From the NCBI RefSeq assembly GCF_014287895.1, contig NZ_JACOPP010000002.1, forward strand, positions 1 through 64,000: a stretch of 64,000 nt of DNA, written 5' to 3'. The position numbers were made by a program, and so were the translations under genes. Positions within the stretch are counted from its first letter, which is position 1; the number at the start of each line of letters is the position of its first letter. Source of the stretch: Lawsonibacter hominis. GTDB taxonomy: Bacteria; Bacillota; Clostridia; Oscillospirales; Oscillospiraceae. Shown here piece after piece: positions 34,565 to 43,397 of this stretch. The notes under the pieces are model-generated. The model was not told the origin of the DNA. It was given only the letters and a program-made list of their open reading frames with translations, and ran no database searches.

Positions 34565-37500
34565 ACGGATATTTGCCCTGCTGCTGGCGGCTGTGCTGTG
34601 CGTGGGACCGGCTGCGCCTGCGGCCGCGGCGCGGGCGGCGGAAAATGAGATCGAGATTCGTTCTGCGCAGGATTTGGCGCAGCTTGCCGAACAGTGTGCG
34701 CTGGACACCTGGTCGGAGGGGAAAATCGTACGGCTGCGCTGCGACCTGGATCTGAGCGGGATGGAATTTGAGCCGATCCCGATTTTCAGCGGCACCTTTG
34801 AGGGACAGGGCCATACCATCAGCGGCCTGCGGATCGGAGCGGAAGATTCCATTACCGGACTGTTCTGCATCGTGGCGGAGACCGGACTGATCCGCAATCT
34901 GATCGTGGCGGGCAGCGTCTGTCCGTCCGGGGCGCAGACGCAGGTGGGGGGGATCGCCGGGATCAACTGCGGAAAGCTGCTGAACTGCACCTTTTACGGG
35001 GCAGTGTCCGGGGACGGTACCGTGGGCGGGATCGCGGGGCAGAATGAGGCGTCCGGGAGCATCCGATCCTGTACCGTATCCGGAAGCATCCGGGGAGAGC
35101 ACTATACCGGCGGCATCGCCGGGAAAAATGCGGGGAGCATTTCCAGCTGTACCAACCGTGCCAGTGTGAACACGCTGGCCGCCGACGGGCAGAGCGGCCT
35201 GTCGGAGCTGGAGAGCGATCTGGTCACAGCGATCACCGACACGGATACCACGGAACTGGTGGACAGCGCCACCGATACCGGCGGCATCGCCGGATATTCC
35301 TCCGGCCTGCTGCTGAGTGATTCCAATTACGGCAGTGTGGGCTATCCCCATGTAGGCTACAACGTAGGAGGCGTGGTGGGGCGCTCCAGCGGGTATCTCA
35401 GCGGCTGCATCAACCACGGCCGGGTGAACGGCCGTAAAGAAGTGGGCGGCATTGCAGGGCAGATGGAGCCGGATATCATCCTTGTGGCCGACGAGGACGG
35501 ACTTTCGCGCCTGGAGGAGGAGTTGAACCGCCTGAACGCCATGGTGGACCGGGCCCTGCGGGATATGGACGAAAGCTCCGATACCATCTCCGGCCGGTTT
35601 GAACAGATCTCCGGTTATACCGATTCCGCGCTTGCACAGACCAAAGGACTGGCGGAGGGGGCGGCGGATTGGTCGGATGAAAATTTGACGGAGATCAATC
35701 GCTTTTCCCAGCTGCTGGCCGATACCCTGGAGCGGACCGTACCGCTGCTGGAGCAGCTGGAGGACGTATCCGGGCAGGTGGACGGCGGAATCGAATTTCT
35801 GCAGCGGACGCTGGAGCAGCTGGTCCCGGTGATCGCGCTTGGCGGCGATGGACTTGGGGATCTGCAGCTTGCGGCGGATGATCTGGATGCCGCCAACCAG
35901 AGCGCAAAGGCCGCCCTGGAGCAGATCGAGACTGCGCTGGCGCTGGCGGGGAACGCCTTGACGGTGGAGGACGAGAGCGCGCTCCGTCAGGGCTTGGCGC
36001 AGGCGGCGCAGGGAATCGACGAGCTAGGGACGGCGCTGGAGGCCATGGGACGGGCCTTGGGCCAGATCGGAGATGGCTTGGCGCCGACGGAGGACTGGAA
36101 GGAACTGCTGGAGCGGCTGGATGCGCTTCAGCCTGCTTGGGACGAACTGGCCGCCGCGCTGCAAGCCGCCGCCGACGGCCTGCATAGCGTGGCCCGGGGG
36201 GTGTGCGCCGTGCTGGACAATGTGAATCTGGATACCCGGAGCCTGTCCGATGCCCTGGATCATGTGGTTTCGGCTGTTTTACAGATGAGCCGGGCGGCGG
36301 ACCGCACGGAGGCCGCCGCCGGTCATCTGCGGGATACGCTGGCAGACGGCTGTCTGGCCGCGGGACGGCTGGAGGAGGCGGTACAGACCCTGGCAGACGC
36401 GGCAGGGGCCTTTGCGGACGCGGCCGCGTCCGCGACAAGGCTGGTGGGGGACGGGTACCGCCTGTTCCGGGACTTGTCTCAGGAACGTGTGATCCAGTTT
36501 GCGCCGTTGAGCGACGGGATGCGTGCATCCGGAAACGCCCTGTACGCGGCCATGGAGGGCCTATCGGAAGAAATGGATGGACTCAGCGGCGCGGTGCATG
36601 CCGCGGCGGGAACGCTGACGGAGGACCTTCAGGCCGTCAACGGGCAATTCCTGGTGGTGATGGAGCGCTTTTTGGATCTGCTGCGCGGCAGTGGAGCTAC
36701 CTCGTCGGCGGACCGCTTTGCAGACACCTCGGAGGAAGACTGGAGCGCCGCAGCCAGCGGAAAGGCGGCCGGCTGCGTCAATTATGGCGCGGTGGCCGGG
36801 GACCGCAACGTGGGCGGGATCGTAGGCGCTATGGCGGTGGAGTACGATTTCGATCCGGAAGACGATCTGACCGCCGATGGCGGCAGTATTCTCAACGCCC
36901 GCTATGAGGCCAAGGCGGTGGTGCAGCACTGCGTCAACCGGGGCGCGGTGGAGGTGAAAAAGGATTGTGCCGGCGGGATCGTGGGGCTCATGTCCCTGGG
37001 CGTCGTGGTGGACAGCGAGGGCTACGGTTCCATTTCTTCCGGCAGCGGCAGCTATCTGGGCGGTATCGCCGGGCAGTCCGCCTCCGCCATCCGGCGCTGC
37101 TGGGCCAAGTGCCTGCTGTCGGGCGGGCGCTATACCGGCGGGATCGTGGGCGCGGGGAGTGTGGTCACCGACTGCCGCGCGCTGGTACGGATCGAGGATG
37201 CCGTGCAGTTTGCCGGGGCCATCTCCGGCAGCGTGGACGGGACCTTTTCCGGCAACCTGTTCGTATCGGATACGCTGGCGGGCCTGGACCGGTTCAGCTA
37301 CTCCGGACGGGCCGAGCCGGTAGACTATGATACGCTGCTGTCTCTGGAGGGAGCTCCGGCGGAGTTCGGAACCTTCTCGCTGTGTTTTTGGGCGGACGGC
37401 GCGCCGGTTGGAACGGTGGCATTCGACTATGGAGGCTCGCTGTCCGCGGAGGAGGTTCCGGATGTCCCGCCCAAGGAAGGTTATTCTGCCGCCTGGAGCC

Positions 37501-37994
37501 GGACCGAGTTTGATCAGCTTACCTTCGACGAGACGGTGGAGGCGGTCTATACCCCATGCGTAACCGCTCTGGCCGGCGGCCGGCAGCGGGAGTCAGGGGG
37601 CAGCGTGTTTCTGGTGGAGGGCAGCTTTACCGGGGAAGACGTCCTCTCCGCCGTCCGGAGCGGGACCGGGGAGGATGCCGGCGAGACCTGGGCGCTGACC
37701 ATCCCGGCGGATGGCGCGGCAGTACATACCGTGCGCTATCTGCCGCGTCCCGGCGAGCGGGTGAGCGCCGTCCGTGTGCTGGAGGACGGTGTGTGGCAGG
37801 ATACGGCGTATTCCTACTTCGGCGCCTATCTTCAATTTCAGGCGGCGGGATCGGCCGTGACCGTTTCCGTGAGCTACGGCGGGGCGGGGGGAAAAATCGC
37901 CATCGCCGCGGCCGCAGTCCTGGCGGCTGTGAGCGTTGGGATGCTGCTGTGTCTGCACCGGAAAAAGCGGCGCAGGCAGACTGTGGAGAAATAA
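34551..37994 (+). CDS. Surface-anchored GLUG-repeat protein with long helical/coiled-coil insert
   Basis: This protein of 1147 residues has a Sec signal (KKLERIFALLLAAVLCVGPA, cleavage near residue 30). At 40-310, GLUG-type repeats (VGGIAGINCGKLLNCTF, VGGIAGQNEASGSIRSCT, TGGIAGKNAGSISSCT) are probably a beta-helix. At about 316-716 a long heptad-rich helical region (SRLEEELNRLNAMVDRALRD and following). At about 740-900 the GLUG repeats resume (VGGIVGAMAV, AGGIVGLMSLG, LGGIAGQSASAIRRCW). Then beta domains, one transmembrane helix (about 1118-1140) and a basic KKRRRQ tail. A beta domain split by a helical hairpin resembles the plan of RND membrane-fusion adaptors. With the overlapping MMPL gene this suggests an extracytoplasmic partner, but this is inference. 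Confidence 0.8.
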   Translation: MKKLERIFALLLAAVLCVGPAAPAAAARAAENEIEIRSAQDLAQLAEQCALDTWSEGKIVRLRCDLDLSGMEFEPIPIFSGTFEGQGHTISGLRIGAEDSITGLFCIVAETGLIRNLIVAGSVCPSGAQTQVGGIAGINCGKLLNCTFYGAVSGDGTVGGIAGQNEASGSIRSCTVSGSIRGEHYTGGIAGKNAGSISSCTNRASVNTLAADGQSGLSELESDLVTAITDTDTTELVDSATDTGGIAGYSSGLLLSDSNYGSVGYPHVGYNVGGVVGRSSGYLSGCINHGRVNGRKEVGGIAGQMEPDIILVADEDGLSRLEEELNRLNAMVDRALRDMDESSDTISGRFEQISGYTDSALAQTKGLAEGAADWSDENLTEINRFSQLLADTLERTVPLLEQLEDVSGQVDGGIEFLQRTLEQLVPVIALGGDGLGDLQLAADDLDAANQSAKAALEQIETALALAGNALTVEDESALRQGLAQAAQGIDELGTALEAMGRALGQIGDGLAPTEDWKELLERLDALQPAWDELAAALQAAADGLHSVARGVCAVLDNVNLDTRSLSDALDHVVSAVLQMSRAADRTEAAAGHLRDTLADGCLAAGRLEEAVQTLADAAGAFADAAASATRLVGDGYRLFRDLSQERVIQFAPLSDGMRASGNALYAAMEGLSEEMDGLSGAVHAAAGTLTEDLQAVNGQFLVVMERFLDLLRGSGATSSADRFADTSEEDWSAAASGKAAGCVNYGAVAGDRNVGGIVGAMAVEYDFDPEDDLTADGGSILNARYEAKAVVQHCVNRGAVEVKKDCAGGIVGLMSLGVVVDSEGYGSISSGSGSYLGGIAGQSASAIRRCWAKCLLSGGRYTGGIVGAGSVVTDCRALVRIEDAVQFAGAISGSVDGTFSGNLFVSDTLAGLDRFSYSGRAEPVDYDTLLSLEGAPAEFGTFSLCFWADGAPVGTVAFDYGGSLSAEEVPDVPPKEGYSAAWSRTEFDQLTFDETVEAVYTPCVTALAGGRQRESGGSVFLVEGSFTGEDVLSAVRSGTGEDAGETWALTIPADGAAVHTVRYLPRPGERVSAVRVLEDGVWQDTAYSYFGAYLQFQAAGSAVTVSVSYGGAGGKIAIAAAAVLAAVSVGMLLCLHRKKRRRQTVEK

Positions 37995-37995
37995 G

Positions 37996-38034
37996 AAGGC
38001 CCCCGGAGCACGCGCTGCGTGCTCCGGGGGCCTT
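37996..38034. terminator. Bidirectional terminator after the MMPL/GLUG operon
   Basis: AAGGCCCCCGGAGCACGC (37996-38013) pairs with its complement at 38017-38034 across a 3-nt loop, between convergent genes. Confidence 0.85.
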
Positions 38035-38041
38035 GATGGTT

Positions 38042-38623
38042 TTACAGTGATGCACACTTGGCCTCGATATCGGCCTCGCAGGCCTTCATGGCCTGAAGCG
38101 TCCGCTCCAGCAGTTCCGGCAGCTCCCAACCCAGCGCTTCCGCCCCCTGGGCGATGGTCTGGCGGGAACAGCCGGCGGCAAATTTTTTGTCCTTATATTT
38201 CTTCTTCAGGCTGGAGAGTTCCATATCCTGTACGCTTTTGGAGGGGCGCATGAGGGCGGCGGCCCCGATGAGGCCGGTGAGCTCGTCCACAGCGAAAAGG
38301 ACCTGTTCCATTGGGTGCTCCGGCTTGGCATCCGCCCCGGTCATGCCCCAGCCGTGGCTGACGACGGCGTGGATCAGCGCGGCGTCCGCGCCGCGAGCCT
38401 CCAACAGTTCCCGGACCTTGACGCAATGCGCGTCGGGCCACTGTTCAAAATCCAGGTCGTGAAGCAGGCCGACCTGACGCCAAAACTCCGCCTGTTCTCC
38501 ATAGCCCAGCGCATCGGCAAACCAGCCCATTACGGCCTCGACCGTCAGGGCGTGGCGGAGATGAAACGGCTCCTGGTTGTATTCCTTCAGCAGGTCCCAG
38601 GCCTGCTCGTGGGTAAACTGCAT
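38042..38623 (-). CDS. HD-domain hydrolase
   Basis: This protein of 193 residues begins QFTHEQAWDLLKEYNQEPFHLRHALTVEAVM, followed by VGLLHDLDFEQWPDAHC (the HD pair) and IHAVVSHGWG, giving the H...HD...H metal-site pattern. The first His is in FHLRHAL. The family hydrolyses phosphoesters, often nucleotides; this small stand-alone type has no assigned substrate. The C-terminal helix (ELLERTLQAMKACEADIE) is charged. Single-gene unit, terminator shared with the convergent GLUG gene. Confidence 0.88.
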   Translation of the reverse strand: MQFTHEQAWDLLKEYNQEPFHLRHALTVEAVMGWFADALGYGEQAEFWRQVGLLHDLDFEQWPDAHCVKVRELLEARGADAALIHAVVSHGWGMTGADAKPEHPMEQVLFAVDELTGLIGAAALMRPSKSVQDMELSSLKKKYKDKKFAAGCSRQTIAQGAEALGWELPELLERTLQAMKACEADIEAKCASL

Positions 38624-38823
38624 GAAAATCGGCTCCTTTGCTTCCGTTTTGTATCATGATACCATAACAGCCGCCCTCCTGTAAAGCCCTTGCGGCGGAG
38701 CGGGGCCTGTGTTAGAATGCAGGAAGGAGACCGGGAGGGGGGCGCCCGTTTTCCTTCCCGGTCCATGGGATCAGGAGACTGTCCGGAGAAGACCGGGCGG
38801 CATTTGAACAGGAGGCATTCGAT

Positions 38824-39498
38824 ATGAACTATGAGATCGTCGGCGAGCCCATGCCCGTGGTGATCTGCCATCTGGCGGGGGGAGAATCTATGATTACGGA
38901 GCGCGGTTCCATGGTATGGATGAGCCCCAATCTGCAGATGCAGACCTCGGCGGGCGGGCTGGGCAAGGCTTTTGGGCGCATGTTCTCCGGGGAGTCGATC
39001 TTTTTGAATACTTATACTGCCCAGGGGGACGGCATGATCGCCTTCGGCTCCAGTTTTCCCGGCTCGATCCGGGCGGTGGAGATCACTCCGGAGCACCCTG
39101 TGGTCGTGCAGAAGAGCGGTTTTTTGGCCGCAGAGCCGGGGGTGGAGCTTTCGGTTTTTTTCCAGAAAAAGCTGGGCGCCGGCTTCTTCGGCGGCGAGGG
39201 CTTCATCATGCAGAAACTTTCAGGCCGTGGCACGGCCTTTCTGGAGGTAGACGGATACGCGGTGGAGTACGAGCTCCGGGCCGGTCAGCAGATGGTGGTG
39301 GATACCGGAAACCTGGCCATGATGGACGCCGCCTGTTCCATTGAGATCCAGTCTGTCAAGGGGGTAAAGAACGCGCTGTTCGGCGGCGAGGGCCTGTTCA
39401 ACACCGTGGTCACCGGGCCGGGACGCATCGTTTTGCAGACCATGCCGGTCAGCGGCGTGGCGGCCGCGCTGGCGCCGTTCTTCCCGTCGGGCAACTGA
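38824..39498 (+). CDS. AIM24/TIGR00266-family protein
   Basis: This protein of 224 residues starts behind CAGGAGG. It is a TRAP-like double beta-roll: MNYEIVGEPMPVVICHLAGGES, the Gly-rich GLGKAFGRMFSGES loop, GTAFLEVDGYAVEYELRAGQ and SIEIQSVKGVKNALFGGEGLFNTVVTGPGRI are characteristic. No enzymatic residues are known for the family; mitochondrial AIM24 affects membrane architecture, and bacterial roles are unclear. It is followed without gap by the TIM-barrel gene (its TGA and the GTG of the next gene are one base apart), so they are probably cotranscribed. Confidence 0.92.
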   Translation: MNYEIVGEPMPVVICHLAGGESMITERGSMVWMSPNLQMQTSAGGLGKAFGRMFSGESIFLNTYTAQGDGMIAFGSSFPGSIRAVEITPEHPVVVQKSGFLAAEPGVELSVFFQKKLGAGFFGGEGFIMQKLSGRGTAFLEVDGYAVEYELRAGQQMVVDTGNLAMMDAACSIEIQSVKGVKNALFGGEGLFNTVVTGPGRIVLQTMPVSGVAAALAPFFPSGN

Positions 39499-39499
39499 T

Positions 39500-40462
39500 G
39501 TGTATACGCTCATGAGCCTCCCGTTGGCGGCGGATGTACTGGAGGAGTACGCGGCGGAATTGCCCGCGGCGGTCGCAGCCTGCGGCTGTGACGGCCTGGA
39601 GGGCGTATGGGGCGGCGTGGAGCCGCCCTGGAGCATTCCGGAAGGACTGCGCTTCGGGTATCATCTGACCTTTTATCCGGACTGGCTGGACTTCTGGCGG
39701 GGGGACCGGGCGGCGCTGATGCGGAAATTCGGCTCTGAGCCGGTCTGGAGGGCGTTTTACGGCGGGGCGGAGGGGGAGCAGACTCTGCTGGACCTTTATC
39801 GGGCGGATTTGAAGCGGGCGTTGGCGTGGGGGGCGCGGTATGTGGTCTTCCATGTGTCCGACGTATCCATCGAGGAGGGATATACCTACCGCTGGGAACA
39901 CAGCCACGCGGCGGTGATCGACGCGGCGGCGGAGCTTGCCAACCGGCTGCTGGACGGCCGGGACTGGCCTTTTCAGTTCCTGGTGGAAAACCAGTGGTGG
40001 CCCGGATTCACCTTCACAGACCCGGCCCTGACCGGTAGCCTGCTGGAGAAGATCCACTTTGCGCGCAAAGGGATCCTGTTGGATACGGGACACCTGATGA
40101 ACACGGACCGGAACCTGCGTACCCAGGCGGAGGGGGCGGCCTATATCCACCGTATGCTGGACGCCCACGGAACGCTGTGCCGGTATATCAAGGGCGTCCA
40201 TCTGCATCAGTCCCTCAGCGGTCCCTATGTCCGTGCCCACACAGGTGCGCTGCCGCCTCTGCCGGAGGACTATCTGGAGCGGTTTGCGGCCAGCTACCGC
40301 CATATTTTGAATATTGATACCCACCGGCCCTGGACCGATGGGGCGGTTCGGGGACTGGTGGAACGAATCGCACCGGACTATCTGGTCCATGAGCTCTGCG
40401 CCCATGACCGCGCAAGCCGGGCCGCGGCGGTCCGGCGGCAGAACCTTGCGCTGGGAAGCTGA
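39500..40462 (+). CDS. Xylose-isomerase-like TIM-barrel protein (AP endonuclease 2 family)
   Basis: This protein of 320 residues starts at GTG immediately after the AIM24 gene. Its barrel carries metal-ligand-type motifs: RYVVFHVSDVS (His), FLVENQWWPGF (Glu), GILLDTGHLMNT (Asp and His), IKGVHLHQSL (His) and LVHELCAHD (Glu). This is the pattern of the sugar isomerase/endonuclease IV superfamily. No signal peptide. The substrate could be a sugar, sugar phosphate or inositol derivative; nothing nearby decides. Confidence 0.8.
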   Translation: MYTLMSLPLAADVLEEYAAELPAAVAACGCDGLEGVWGGVEPPWSIPEGLRFGYHLTFYPDWLDFWRGDRAALMRKFGSEPVWRAFYGGAEGEQTLLDLYRADLKRALAWGARYVVFHVSDVSIEEGYTYRWEHSHAAVIDAAAELANRLLDGRDWPFQFLVENQWWPGFTFTDPALTGSLLEKIHFARKGILLDTGHLMNTDRNLRTQAEGAAYIHRMLDAHGTLCRYIKGVHLHQSLSGPYVRAHTGALPPLPEDYLERFAASYRHILNIDTHRPWTDGAVRGLVERIAPDYLVHELCAHDRASRAAAVRRQNLALGS

Positions 40463-40589
40463 TGGGAAACGGAGGGGTTTGCCAACGGAGCGTTTTCTGT
40501 TATAATACGGAGGAAGAAACGACCTGCCTTGCGGTTTGGAGGATACATGCGGCATCCGGCCTGACAGGTACAGGAGGGGAGGAAGCGTC

Positions 40590-41489
40590 TTGAATCAGCT
40601 GCAAATCGAATATTTTCTGGCGGTGGCCCGCAACCGGAGCTTTACGCGTACGGCCCAGGAGCTCTATGTGACGCAGCCTGCCATCAGCCGGCAGATTTCC
40701 TCCCTGGAGGCCGAACTCGGCTTTACCCTGTTTGACCGTACCAGCAAAAAGACCAGCCTGACGGCGGCGGGGATCTTGTTTTATAATTATTTCACCCGCT
40801 GCCGGGAGTCGTTCTCCGCTACGGTGGAGCAGGCGCGCCAGGCCAACAATGCCCAGGCTGGAGTGGTGGCGGTGGGGTGTCCCTCCGGCTGGGACGTATC
40901 CGGCTTTTTTCCGGAACTCATTCAGCGCTTTCGATCCTCCTACCCCAATGTGGGCCTGACTATGGAGAGCCGGGATTTCCTGGCGCTGATCGAGGCCCTC
41001 AAGGCAGAACGGTTGGATGTGGTCATGACCATCGACCATGCCGCGGAGAAGAACCCGGCCCTGGCGGTGCAGCGGCTGACGGAAATCCCGCGCATCATCC
41101 TCTACTCCGCACGCAGCCCCCAGGCGGCGCTGGCCAGCCCCAAACCGGCGGATTTTCGGGACGAGACCTTTGTGGTGGTAGTGGACGACGACGCCAACCG
41201 AACCTGCGCGCTGGTGCGGGAGTATTGCGCGCAATACGGCTTCATCCCAAAGCTCCAGATCGTTCCGACCATCGAGTCCATGGTCCTGTGGGTGCAAAAC
41301 GGCATGGGGGTGGCCGTCATGGACGGCTGGGCGCGCGAGGTGACCAATGACGCGTTCCGGTATATCACGCTGGACTCCAGCCATGAGGTGATCCTGGTCT
41401 GGCGTAAGGCGACCCAGAACCCGGCGGTCCCCCTGCTGGTCAACGAACTGACCCGTCTGGCCCAATTCCGGGTGTCCGGCGCATCCTGA
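40590..41489 (+). CDS. LysR-family transcriptional regulator
   Basis: I start this at TTG 40590, which follows GGAGGGGAGG and places MNQLQIEYFLAVARNRSFTR at the N-terminus as usual; the open frame begins 54 bp earlier. 299 residues: helix-turn-helix 1-60 (TAQELYVTQPAISRQISSLE), effector domain from about 90. It is about 130 bp downstream of the TIM-barrel gene on the same strand, with TATAAT near 40502 as a possible own promoter. Target genes unknown; the sugar regulon downstream has its own GntR regulator. Confidence 0.9.
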   Translation: MNQLQIEYFLAVARNRSFTRTAQELYVTQPAISRQISSLEAELGFTLFDRTSKKTSLTAAGILFYNYFTRCRESFSATVEQARQANNAQAGVVAVGCPSGWDVSGFFPELIQRFRSSYPNVGLTMESRDFLALIEALKAERLDVVMTIDHAAEKNPALAVQRLTEIPRIILYSARSPQAALASPKPADFRDETFVVVVDDDANRTCALVREYCAQYGFIPKLQIVPTIESMVLWVQNGMGVAVMDGWAREVTNDAFRYITLDSSHEVILVWRKATQNPAVPLLVNELTRLAQFRVSGAS

Positions 41490-41610
41490 GGCGGCCTTAA
41501 AAACGGCGACCCCTGCAGACCGCGTAAGGCGACAAGCCGCCAACGGCGGTCCGTTTTGAGCTTTCGCAGGCGCACACGCCATCGAAGAAGGCGTTATTTT
41601 CGGCACACTG

Positions 41611-41650
41611 AGGCAGCCCCGGCGGTTCGATACCGCCGGGGCTGCCTTTT
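41611..41650 (+). terminator. Rho-independent terminator downstream of the LysR gene
   Basis: AGGCAGCCCCGGCGGT (41611-41626) pairs with ACCGCCGGGGCTGCCT (41632-41647) followed by TTT. In the 405-bp gap 41490-41894 the only other recognisable items are this terminator, the promoter and the operator at 41809-41866. Confidence 0.85.
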
Positions 41651-41808
41651 GTGATGCGAGCCGGGACTGTACCTGCAGTTGGGCCTGCGGGGGCCAGCGG
41701 ACGGACCTGCAGGCCCGCTGCAGCGCTGCGTCCTGGCACAGGACTAACCGCAGTGGACAAGTAAGCAAGAAATATGCCAGCTTTGGTTAAAATATATAAA
41801 AAAGATAC

Positions 41809-41866
41809 TTGCAAACAAAGGGCGACTGTGATATTATATGTCCAAAAGATAGAATGTACGTACATT
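41809..41866 (+). promoter_or_regulatory. Promoter and perfect-palindrome operator of the sugar operon
   Basis: TTGCAA (41809-41814), a 17-bp spacer and TATTAT (41832-41837) form the promoter. AATGTACGTACATT (41853-41866), a perfect 14-bp palindrome, lies at about +10 where a bound repressor would block transcription. The AATGTA-N2-TACATT pattern recurs at 49437-49450. The likely ligand-responsive repressor is the HutC-type GntR protein at 52932. Confidence 0.75.
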
Positions 41867-41894
41867 AAAGCACTTGGACGAAGGGGGCACGACT

Positions 41895-43379
41895 ATGGAT
41901 GGGGACTATATCCTGGGGATTGACCAGGGCTCGACCGGTTCGAAGGTCATCGTGGTGGACCGGAACGGAGCGGTGGTGTGCAGCGCCTATCGAAAGATCA
42001 ACAGCTACTATCCCCACGAGGGCTGGCTGGAGCACGATCCGGAAGAGATTTGGGCTTCGGTCCGGGATGGGCTGTTGGAGGCGGCGGCAGCATTTGATTT
42101 TGCACAGATCCGTGCGATCGGCATCACCAATCAGCGTGAAACCACCATCCTCTGGGAGCGGGCGACCGGAAGGGCGCTGACGCCCGCCATCAGCTGGCAA
42201 TGTGTGCGCAGCGGGGAGATCGTAAAGCGGTGGGAGCCGTTTGCCGACAAGATCTCGGAAAAAAGCGGCCTGATGAACAACGCCTACTATTCCGCCAGCA
42301 AAATCGCCTGGGCGCTGGAACAGGACCCCGGCCTGCGTGCGCGGGCGGAACGGGGAGAGATCTGTTTCGGCAATATCAACACCTGGATTTTGTGGAAGCT
42401 GACCGGAGGACGGGAGCATCTGACGGATTCGGCCAACGCGGGACGGACCCTCCTGTTTGACGTACGCAAAAACCAGTGGGACGACGCTCTCATGGAAAAA
42501 ATGGGGATCCCGCCACAGATGCTGCCCGAAGTGCGGCCCTGTGACGCCTGCTTCGGCCTTGCGGTAGAGCCGCGGGAAGCGTTCCAAAAACCGCTGCCGG
42601 TCATGGCCTCAATCGGGGACCAGATGAGCGCCCTGTTTGGACAGACGTGTTTCCGGCGGGGGGAGGCCAAGTGCACCATCGGCACCTGTCTCAATCTGGT
42701 GACCTATACGGGCCGCTACGAACCGCCGGCCAACGGCATTCTTCCCGCTATCGCGGCAAACCGGTCCGGAGAGCTGACGTATGAGCTGGAGGGCGGCGTT
42801 TATGTAGCAGGCTCCATCAATGAATGGCTCACCGATCAGTTGGGGATCGCGGACAGTCCCAAAGAAATCGATGCGCTGGCCATGCAGGTGGAGGATTCGG
42901 GCGGGGTCTATTTTGTGCCCGCGTTTCAGGGACTGGGCGCTCCCCATTGGAATTCGGGAGCCAGGGCTTTGATCATCGGCCTGTCCAGGTTCCATGATAA
43001 GCGCCATATCTGCCGGGCGGCAATCGAGTCCATTGCTCTGCAGACCAACGATGTGATGGATACGCTGAAACAGCGTTTCGGACTGAAAATCCACACGCTG
43101 CGCGTGGATGGCGGTGTGGCCAAAAGTGATTTTGTCCTGCAGAGCTTCGCGGATATCCTGGGCTGCCGGATCGAGCGGCCCGCCAACACCGATCGAACGC
43201 CCATGGGGGCGGTATATCTGGCGGGGTTGGCGTCCGGGCTGTGGCAGGATAAGGAACAGATTCGGAGCTTGTGGGTATTGGATCGAGCCTTCGAGCCGGA
43301 TATTGACCCGGCGGCGCGGGAGAAATTGCTTGCAGGCTGGAGGGAAGCGGTCAAGCGGTCGCTCGACTGGGTCAGATAA
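41895..43379 (+). CDS. FGGY-family carbohydrate kinase, glycerol-kinase-like
   Basis: Start ATG 41895 behind CGAAGGGGG; 494 residues. FGGY_N: YILGIDQGSTGSKVIVVDRN (phosphate loop), IRAIGITNQRETTILWERAT; FGGY_C: VYFVPAFQGLGAPHWNSGAR, LRVDGGVAKSDFVLQSFADI and TPMGAVYLAGLASG (adenine site). These are GlpK-subfamily hallmarks, yet the operon carries a ribose-type importer, an aldolase and a second kinase rather than glycerol genes. A different polyol or sugar (C3-C5) is therefore likely. First gene of an operon of at least seven genes. Confidence 0.88.
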   Translation: MDGDYILGIDQGSTGSKVIVVDRNGAVVCSAYRKINSYYPHEGWLEHDPEEIWASVRDGLLEAAAAFDFAQIRAIGITNQRETTILWERATGRALTPAISWQCVRSGEIVKRWEPFADKISEKSGLMNNAYYSASKIAWALEQDPGLRARAERGEICFGNINTWILWKLTGGREHLTDSANAGRTLLFDVRKNQWDDALMEKMGIPPQMLPEVRPCDACFGLAVEPREAFQKPLPVMASIGDQMSALFGQTCFRRGEAKCTIGTCLNLVTYTGRYEPPANGILPAIAANRSGELTYELEGGVYVAGSINEWLTDQLGIADSPKEIDALAMQVEDSGGVYFVPAFQGLGAPHWNSGARALIIGLSRFHDKRHICRAAIESIALQTNDVMDTLKQRFGLKIHTLRVDGGVAKSDFVLQSFADILGCRIERPANTDRTPMGAVYLAGLASGLWQDKEQIRSLWVLDRAFEPDIDPAAREKLLAGWREAVKRSLDWVR

Positions 43380-43397
43380 TAGAAGAGGAGGTTCATC

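Noticed and set aside
32780..34990. 736-codon minus-strand frame opposite the MMPL and GLUG genes
   Set aside because: Crosses two real genes, His/Gln/Asp-rich composition typical of a shadow frame, no recognisable domain.
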